Below are positions 1 to 5,209 of a stretch of 8,311 bases of DNA, in pieces. This DNA comes from Flavobacteriales bacterium (GTDB lineage Bacteria > Bacteroidota > Bacteroidia > Flavobacteriales_D > Sanyastnellaceae), in assembly GCA_027488055.1 (NCBI GenBank), contig JAIYCK010000262.1, forward strand, positions 1-8,311, in the 5' to 3' direction. The notes beneath the pieces are model-generated. The model searched no databases. It worked only from the letters and a program-made list of their open reading frames with translations, and was not told the origin of the DNA. Every line of letters starts with the position of its first letter. Position 1 is the first letter of the stretch. The translations under genes and the position numbers were made by a program.

Positions 1-1
1 C

Positions 2-598
2 CTCGAGAAATTGGACTTTCCAGAGAAGGAGGATATGCGCAAGGAATATGCTCCTGGTGGTGAGGCCCTGTTGGTGCACATTTCGAATTTCCGCCCGGTC
101 AAGAGAATCACCGATGTAATTGGCATATTTGCTCGCATGCATGAACAGATTCCTTCGCGATTGATCCTTGTGGGAGATGGCCCAGAAAGATCCAAGGCGG
201 AACAACTTTGCAGGGAACTAGACTTGGGCGATAAGGTTCTATTTATGGGTAATGTAAAAAACCCAATACAGGTATTGAGCATTGCAGATTTGTTTTTATT
301 GCCTTCCGAAAGCGAAAGTTTTGGCTTAGCAGCTTTAGAGGCTATGGCGTGCAGCGTGCCCGTCATTAGCACGAATACAGGCGGCCTGCCTGAGGTCAAT
401 CGCCATGGTGTTACCGGAATGATGAGCGACGTGGGTGATGTAGATGATATGGCCAAAAATGCGATTTACTTGCTGTCAGATCGCCAGCGACTAGAAAAAT
501 TCCGCAAACAGAGTTATGCCCGCGCCAAGGAATTTACCATTGAGAAAATTTTACCACTTTATCAATCTTTGTATCAATCAGTTCTTTCTGAAGTATGA
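2..598 (+). CDS. bshA: N-acetyl-alpha-D-glucosaminyl L-malate synthase BshA, C-terminal half (5' end outside window)
   Basis: This is the C-terminal part of a GT4-family (GT-B fold) glycosyltransferase. BshA joins GlcNAc from UDP-GlcNAc to L-malate, the first step of bacillithiol synthesis in the cytoplasm. About 198 residues are visible and the frame is open to the left edge; BshA proteins are usually near 380 residues, so roughly half is missing. Visible hallmarks are HISNFRPVKRI (bases 77-109), typical of BshA at the start of the second Rossmann domain, the LVGDGPE nucleotide-sugar loop, and the GT4 EX7E motif (glutamates at 314-316 and 338-340) in ESESFGLAALEAM, followed by PVISTNTGGLPEV. 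The TTG at base 11 is internal to the domain and is not the true start. The stop codon overlaps the next gene's ATG. Another GT4 enzyme is possible, but the HISNFRPVKR signature argues for BshA. Confidence 0.87.
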   Translation, partial: LEKLDFPEKEDMRKEYAPGGEALLVHISNFRPVKRITDVIGIFARMHEQIPSRLILVGDGPERSKAEQLCRELDLGDKVLFMGNVKNPIQVLSIADLFLLPSESESFGLAALEAMACSVPVISTNTGGLPEVNRHGVTGMMSDVGDVDDMAKNAIYLLSDRQRLEKFRKQSYARAKEFTIEKILPLYQSLYQSVLSEV

Positions 599-1179
599 GT
601 AATACGGCTGCCCCGAAGTTCATCGGCAAGCGATTTACAGTGTCGCGTACACATGAAACGTTGCAAATTCGAATCAATCAAAAAGTAGAACGTTGGCAAG
701 AAGCGCTCCTCATCGCTTGGGTGCTTGCATGGACGTTTTGTGGTGGAGTATTTTTGTTTGAACTCCTGCGCGCTCCTGATACAGAGGCGATGTTCACCTT
801 TCGATTTGCCATGGGGATTATGTTGGTGTTCTGGTTCTTCATTTGGTGGCGCACACTGAAAGTCCTTTTGTGGAGAATATTGGGACAAGAGATCATCACA
901 TTTTCAAAAGGAAAAATGAGCATTCAAAATGCGTTTGGGAAATGGGGGCGAGTGGAATCCTTCGGGTTTGAGAATATGTTCAAACTGGGGATGATCAAAA
1001 GTGAGCCCACTTCTTTTCTTGGCTTTTTGGATGATAGCTTTTGGATTATGGGTGGAGAGCGAGTTGGATTTTCGTATGCAGGTTCCAAAGTCCGTTTCGG
1101 GAAGCAGCTCTCGGTCAAGGATTGCGAGTATTTGATCCGAAGCATTGAAGCCGCCATGCGCGAGTTCAAGACGAAGTAA
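595..1179 (+). CDS. Small two-helix membrane protein, unknown function
   Basis: I do not recognise a named family. The 194-residue product has a short basic/polar N-terminus, two hydrophobic segments at about residues 37-57 and 69-92 (the second rich in Trp and Phe: FWFFIWW), then a cytoplasm-like C-terminal domain of about 100 residues. The tail has beta-rich character and ends in a pattern (VRFGKQLS...CEYLIRSIEAAM) like that of small PH-like membrane proteins, where an FG turn precedes a final amphipathic helix; this resemblance is inference. The ATG overlaps the bshA stop codon as ATGA, so the gene is probably translationally coupled to bshA and co-transcribed with it. Whether it takes part in thiol metabolism cannot be told from sequence. 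It ends 5 bases from the convergent aroQ stop codon, leaving no room for a separate terminator between them. Confidence 0.8.
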   Translation: MSNTAAPKFIGKRFTVSRTHETLQIRINQKVERWQEALLIAWVLAWTFCGGVFLFELLRAPDTEAMFTFRFAMGIMLVFWFFIWWRTLKVLLWRILGQEIITFSKGKMSIQNAFGKWGRVESFGFENMFKLGMIKSEPTSFLGFLDDSFWIMGGERVGFSYAGSKVRFGKQLSVKDCEYLIRSIEAAMREFKTK

Positions 1180-1184
1180 GTTTT

Positions 1185-1631
1185 TCAGGACTGTGGAGTG
1201 GAAGAGGACATGTAGTCCAAAAAGTAGGACAGGGCCATTTCATAACCAGCCAAGCCAAAACCACTGATCATGCCGCGCGCATGAAAGCCTGTAAGGCTTT
1301 GATGGCGAAACTCTTCTCGTGCGTGCAGATTGGAAATATGTACTTCTACAACCGGACTGGATATGGCTTCGATTGCATCGCGCAGGGCAACACTTGTATG
1401 GGTATAACCTCCTGGGTTGAAGATGATGCCATCAAAGGAAAATCCTTTTTCATGCAATTTGTTAATCAATTCACCTTCCACATTGCTCTGATAATATTCC
1501 AATTGTACGTCGGAATAGGCTTTCTTCAAAGTCTGAAAAAAACTCTCGAAATCGTCGTGGCCATAGATCTCTGTATTTCGTTTTCCCAATAGGTTGAGAT
1601 TGGGCCCATTGACGATGATAATGCGCAACAT
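1185..1631 (-). CDS. aroQ: Type II 3-dehydroquinate dehydratase
   Basis: This is a complete 148-residue cytoplasmic enzyme of the shikimate pathway, converting 3-dehydroquinate to 3-dehydroshikimate. Type II enzymes are dodecamers of about 145-150 residues, so the length fits. All signature segments are present: NGPNLNLLGKR near the N-terminus, with the flexible-lid Arg18 and catalytic Tyr23 (EIYG); Asn72 in NPGGYTHTSVALRDAI; the catalytic His98 in VEVHISN; and Arg109 in HAREEFRHQS. The third motif more often reads NPGAYTHTS, and the Ala-to-Gly change here looks conservative. The start is 6 bases after the stop codon of the upstream 1148-residue gene, with no clear Shine-Dalgarno sequence, so it is probably expressed from a transcript reading through that gene. 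In some databases the same family is called aroD or aroK2. Confidence 0.95.
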   Translation of the reverse strand: MLRIIIVNGPNLNLLGKRNTEIYGHDDFESFFQTLKKAYSDVQLEYYQSNVEGELINKLHEKGFSFDGIIFNPGGYTHTSVALRDAIEAISSPVVEVHISNLHAREEFRHQSLTGFHARGMISGFGLAGYEMALSYFLDYMSSSTPQS

Positions 1632-1637
1632 AATTGT

Positions 1638-4600
1638 TTAAGATCGCTTGGTTTTGAGGGTTTCTTGTTTCCAAGTTCCTTCGCTGATACTCTTGCCGTT
1701 TTTGAAATAATAGGTCCCTGTTTTAGATACCACCTTGCGGTATTTGTCGATCTTATTGCCCACTTTCACAGTGCGCTCAGTCACCATTTTTTCGCCCAAC
1801 TTAAAAGAATTCTCAGTGACACCTTCTGGCAATGTTTCAGTGCCTTCTACTACCAAATATTCTTCTTCCGATTTCCGATCCCCACGTTCTTGAGCTTTCA
1901 ACTTTTCTGCTGCGGTCATTTGTGCCAGTTGTGATTTCTGGCGCTGTTCGATCGTGGAAAGTTCGATTTCGGCTTTCTTGGACTCAATGGCCATGGCTCG
2001 GCTGGCGCGCTCTTCATCTTTCCCTTCACTTAAGGTTTCTTTGGCTTCTTTGGTGTTTTCTATTTTATCCTTTCTCACCTGAATTTTTTCTTCACTCGAG
2101 CTTCTTTTGTCCTGCAATTGTTGCACCGCTGTATTGTTCTTGTCTTGAATGCGATCTGCTGTTTCTTGCTGCTTAGCAGTGCCTTTGTCCATCAATTCTT
2201 TGGCTTGTTCTTTCTTCTGATTGACGCGGTCTTCGTTGCTCGTTTGAATATCGGCCTGCTTCGTGGCGCGCTCAATGGATTCCTCTTGCAATTCTGTTTT
2301 GCGCTCAGCGAGTTTAACTGACTTGGATTCTTGGTATCGATTATTGCCTTTTAAATCTGCTTGCTGCTGCTTCTTCTCTTCGTTCTTGTCATTGTTTTCT
2401 GCGATTCGACTTTCCGAGGTGCTTTGATAAGTAGACTTGTTTTCTTGCTGATCTTTTTTCTTCTTGTCATTTTCTTCTGCGGTCTTGACGAGCGCTTCAG
2501 TTCCCTTGGAAGTTAAATTGGTTTGGCTGGTCTTTTGATTCGCCGCTTTGTCTGTATTTTTTTCAATAAGATCTTTGCTGTCGCTTTGAGCCTTCTTTTG
2601 AAAACTATTGTATTCATCCTTGCGCTGCACCAGTTCATTTGTTTTATCGCGATTCCGATCAGCTGCGTTCTCTGCATAAGTCTGCTTGGCTGTTTCCAGC
2701 TCATTGAGCTGATCGCGCTTTTCAGCGCGCATTTCGCTTGAATGTGTATTGCCTGATTTGATCAGACTATCGTTTTTGAATTTTTTATCTTCAATCGCTT
2801 TGTAACGGGCTTGTTCTTCCAATTTACGGGCATTGCGATAATATTCTTCAAGCTCACTCTCTGCTTGCTCATTGGCACTGGATGTCCAATCATTGCTTCC
2901 TTCTAGTTTAGATTTATCTCTTGCAGCACGATCTTCCTCTTGTTTACGCAACGTGGCATCCTTTTCGGCTTTGATGCGGGCTTCAAGGTCGGCTTTCTTT
3001 TTGGCTAGTTCGGCCGCATCGGCATCGGCTTTGGCGCGGGCTGCTGCATTAGCATCTTCTTTTTTGCGTGCCGCCAACGCATCATTTTCCTTCTCTCGAA
3101 GCATCTGTTCGATTCGCTCCAATTTCGATTTGGGGTAAGATGCATCTGTTTTGATCGCCAATGCTTCTTCATAGCTGGATTTGGCTTGATCAAGTTCGTT
3201 CTTTTCAAAGAGTGCATCGGCTTCAGTGATTTTTGCTTGGTATCGCTTTTCAAGTTCGGCTTGCGCATTGGCCGCCTTGGCACTTTCGGAGTTGCTGTCA
3301 GCTTCCTTTTGGGCAGCTGCGATCAAATCTTGCATGGTTTTTATTTTCTGGCCAGGCAAGGATTCATCGGGCTTTATGCGTTGTGCATCTTTGTAAAAAT
3401 TAATCGCAGCATCATATTTCTTCGACTCGGCATTGTCATCGCCCATCTTCATTTTGTCGTCATATTCTCGCTGGCGTTTGAGCTTATCTGCCTCATTGGC
3501 TAACATGGCATCAAGTGCAGTTTGAGCCTTCAAAATTTGATCCTTTGGATACTTCTCATTGGGCAAAATGGCTAGCGCCTCTTGATATTTTTCAAGTGCT
3601 ACACCAAAGTCTTTGTTCGCGAATTTTTTGTCAGCATCCGCAATGAGTGCATCGAAGCGCTTTTTTTCTTCTGCTTGTTTGGCTGAATTGGCCTCGTCGC
3701 CCATGGCCTTCTGAGCCAAGGTAATCTGATTCTTTGGGTAGGTTTCCTCGCTCAAGATGGCTTGTGCAGCCTTGTACTGATCAATGCATTCGCTGTATGC
3801 TTTGGCTTTGAAGTTTTTATCGGCTTCTTTGATCAGGTCGTCATATTGCTTGCGCTCTGCTGCCGCCTTTGCGGTGGCCGCGGCGTCGCCCATGGCCTTG
3901 TTGCATGCACTGATTTGATCTTTAGGATACATTTCAGTTGGTTTTACAACTTGGGCTTCTTTGTATTTCGAGATCGCTGCATCATAGGCTTTTGCTTTGA
4001 AATCTTTATCAGCTGAAGCAATCAGTTCATCGTACCTTTTTTGTGTATCTCCCGCGGCTATTAGTTTCTCAGCTTCTTTGATCTGATCTCCCGGATATGT
4101 TATTTTGGGCATAAAGCCTTGCGCTTCTTTGTATTTGGCGATGCTTCCTGCATAATCCTTCGTCCCGAATTTTTTATCTGCCTCGGCAATGGCTGCATCA
4201 TATTTTTTCTTCGACTCTGCATTTTTTTCCAATTCCGCAATTTCCGCTAACTTGTCTTTTGGCAATGCTTCGGCTGGCTTCAATTTGGAGGCTTCTTCGA
4301 AAGCTTTCTTTGCATTTGCAAAGGATGAAGTTTTGATCTGAGCGTTGCCGTCGTCGATGAGTTTTTTGTATTTCGCCTCAAGTTCTTTGCCCTGATTGAG
4401 TTCGTCTAACTTCTTTTGGGCATCCTCTTTTTTCTTCTTGACAGCCGCATCATTCGGAAAAAGGGCGAGGGCCTCCCCGTATTTTTGAATACCATCTGCA
4501 TATTTTACGGAAGTCACGAATTGGTCGCCTGCTGCCACCAAGGCATCAAAATCTTTTTTCTTTTTTTCATCATCTTTTGATGAATTCTCTATACGTTTAA

Positions 4601-5084
4601 ATTCATTGGTGATTTTTGACATTTGCTTTTCTGTATAGTCAAAGTCAAAAGCAATTGCATTTTCCTGAGAATTAAAACTAGCGATGCCAAAAGGTTCTTT
4701 GACCAAGTCCATATTGAATCCTTCTGCCGCCACGAACAGGGTAATATCCATGTCGGTCTGAAATCCACCGGTCTTGTCTTCGGCAGGGATGTTCTTGGTG
4801 TCAAAGCGCACCACTTTTGGCAAGTAGCCCGACTTGGTAAATTTGAAATCATAAACAGACCCTAATGGCACATTGATTTCATATTTGCCGCTTGCTCCTG
4901 GATCGAAAGTGTCAAACTGCACTCCGTCTTTGATCACAACAACCAAAGCTCCCTCTAGCTTCTTTTTCGTGGATTCATCCTTGATCATACCGTAGATCTC
5001 TAGCACACCTGCTTGCGCAAAAGACAGGATGGAAGCGCACATGAGCGCTACTAGAAGGATAAGGTGTTTTATCAATTGAGTCAT
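1638..5084 (-). CDS. Large secreted protein: beta domain, eight TPR-like repeats, charged helical region, conserved C-terminal module
   Basis: The function is not known. The order of parts in the 1148 residues is clear. Residues 1-25 form a Sec signal peptide (basic KH, hydrophobic core, SFAQA cleavage region); Cys16 is preceded by Met, so it does not form a lipobox. Residues about 27-120 form a beta-sandwich like carboxypeptidase-regulatory/CNA-B domains (SGKYEI, VPLGSVYDFKF, GYLPKVV). Residues 178-676 hold eight TPR-like repeats. Residues 677-1075 are rich in Lys, Glu, Gln, Asp, Asn and Ser with few hydrophobics, likely extended helix or disorder. Residues 1095-1142 form a small module shared with the upstream neighbour. 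The ATG is preceded directly by an in-frame TAA, fixing the start. No T9SS sorting domain, transmembrane helix or OmpA domain is seen. The likely location is the periplasm or envelope. Automated pipelines may call it TolA because of the Ala/Lys/Glu composition; I see no support for that. Confidence 0.9.
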   Translation of the reverse strand: MTQLIKHLILLVALMCASILSFAQAGVLEIYGMIKDESTKKKLEGALVVVIKDGVQFDTFDPGASGKYEINVPLGSVYDFKFTKSGYLPKVVRFDTKNIPAEDKTGGFQTDMDITLFVAAEGFNMDLVKEPFGIASFNSQENAIAFDFDYTEKQMSKITNEFKRIENSSKDDEKKKKDFDALVAAGDQFVTSVKYADGIQKYGEALALFPNDAAVKKKKEDAQKKLDELNQGKELEAKYKKLIDDGNAQIKTSSFANAKKAFEEASKLKPAEALPKDKLAEIAELEKNAESKKKYDAAIAEADKKFGTKDYAGSIAKYKEAQGFMPKITYPGDQIKEAEKLIAAGDTQKRYDELIASADKDFKAKAYDAAISKYKEAQVVKPTEMYPKDQISACNKAMGDAAATAKAAAERKQYDDLIKEADKNFKAKAYSECIDQYKAAQAILSEETYPKNQITLAQKAMGDEANSAKQAEEKKRFDALIADADKKFANKDFGVALEKYQEALAILPNEKYPKDQILKAQTALDAMLANEADKLKRQREYDDKMKMGDDNAESKKYDAAINFYKDAQRIKPDESLPGQKIKTMQDLIAAAQKEADSNSESAKAANAQAELEKRYQAKITEADALFEKNELDQAKSSYEEALAIKTDASYPKSKLERIEQMLREKENDALAARKKEDANAAARAKADADAAELAKKKADLEARIKAEKDATLRKQEEDRAARDKSKLEGSNDWTSSANEQAESELEEYYRNARKLEEQARYKAIEDKKFKNDSLIKSGNTHSSEMRAEKRDQLNELETAKQTYAENAADRNRDKTNELVQRKDEYNSFQKKAQSDSKDLIEKNTDKAANQKTSQTNLTSKGTEALVKTAEENDKKKKDQQENKSTYQSTSESRIAENNDKNEEKKQQQADLKGNNRYQESKSVKLAERKTELQEESIERATKQADIQTSNEDRVNQKKEQAKELMDKGTAKQQETADRIQDKNNTAVQQLQDKRSSSEEKIQVRKDKIENTKEAKETLSEGKDEERASRAMAIESKKAEIELSTIEQRQKSQLAQMTAAEKLKAQERGDRKSEEEYLVVEGTETLPEGVTENSFKLGEKMVTERTVKVGNKIDKYRKVVSKTGTYYFKNGKSISEGTWKQETLKTKRS
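1860..3056 (-). other. Coding region for about 400 residues of charged, low-hydrophobicity sequence
   Basis: This encodes residues 677-1075 of the 1148-residue protein. It starts with an Ala/Lys/Glu/Asp-rich stretch (AARAKADADAAELAKKKADL) that could form a coiled coil or single stable helix. It continues into Lys/Gln/Asn/Ser/Thr-rich sequence in which Leu, Ile and Val are sparse and heptads are not sustained. Loosely repeated beginnings such as ESRIAENND, EDRVNQKKE and ADRIQDKNN recur at uneven spacing of about 25 residues or more near residues 891-980. Prolines are essentially absent, in sharp contrast to the spacer of the paralogue. I infer an elongated spacer; structure and partners are unknown. 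Confidence 0.7.
3057..4553 (-). repeat. Eight degenerate TPR-like protein repeats (56-74 residues each)
   Basis: These encode residues 178-676 of the 1148-residue protein. Repeats begin at about residues 178, 239, 295, 351, 414, 477, 541 and 615. The consensus first half is [YF]Dx2IxxADKxFxxKxY, then xxAIxKYKEAxxxxP, then the marker E-x-YPKDQI and a variable Ala/Lys-rich linker helix. The helix-turn-helix part resembles a TPR, but the period is well above 34 residues because each hairpin is followed by a proline turn and an extra helix. Repeats 3 to 6 are most alike; repeats 1, 2, 7 and 8 are more diverged. At DNA level the copies are not near-identical, so the array is old. Confidence 0.85.
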
Positions 5085-5209
5085 TTATTAATTTGATTTC
5101 ATCAATTTTTATTCGCTGGTCTGAAGAGCAAACTGGGTAAACGTATGATGCATCTTCTATTTAACGTAAAACGTATTGGATTGTTATCCTTTTGTTGTCC
5201 ATTTTTTTA

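Noticed and set aside
1281..1592. Plus-strand 103-codon frame over aroQ
   Set aside because: It lies entirely antisense to a gene with all the catalytic motifs of type II dehydroquinase and has no recognisable protein features.
1638..5084. TolA or an SMC/myosin-like protein
   Set aside because: The resemblance is only Ala/Lys/Glu composition. The protein is exported, lacks a TolA C-terminal domain and N-terminal anchor, and has no ATPase motifs.
5138..5145. TACGTTTA on the minus strand as a Bacteroidota -7 promoter element (TAnnTTTG) for the 1148-residue gene
   Set aside because: It matches all but the last consensus base and lies about 54 bases before the ATG, but there is no convincing TTG -33 element at proper spacing. 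In AT-rich sequence such matches are frequent.
5160..5205. Transcription terminator between the two large genes
   Set aside because: Only very short inverted repeats are present (GGAT/ATCC and ACGT/ACGT, 4 base pairs each) with no following T-run in the transcript direction.
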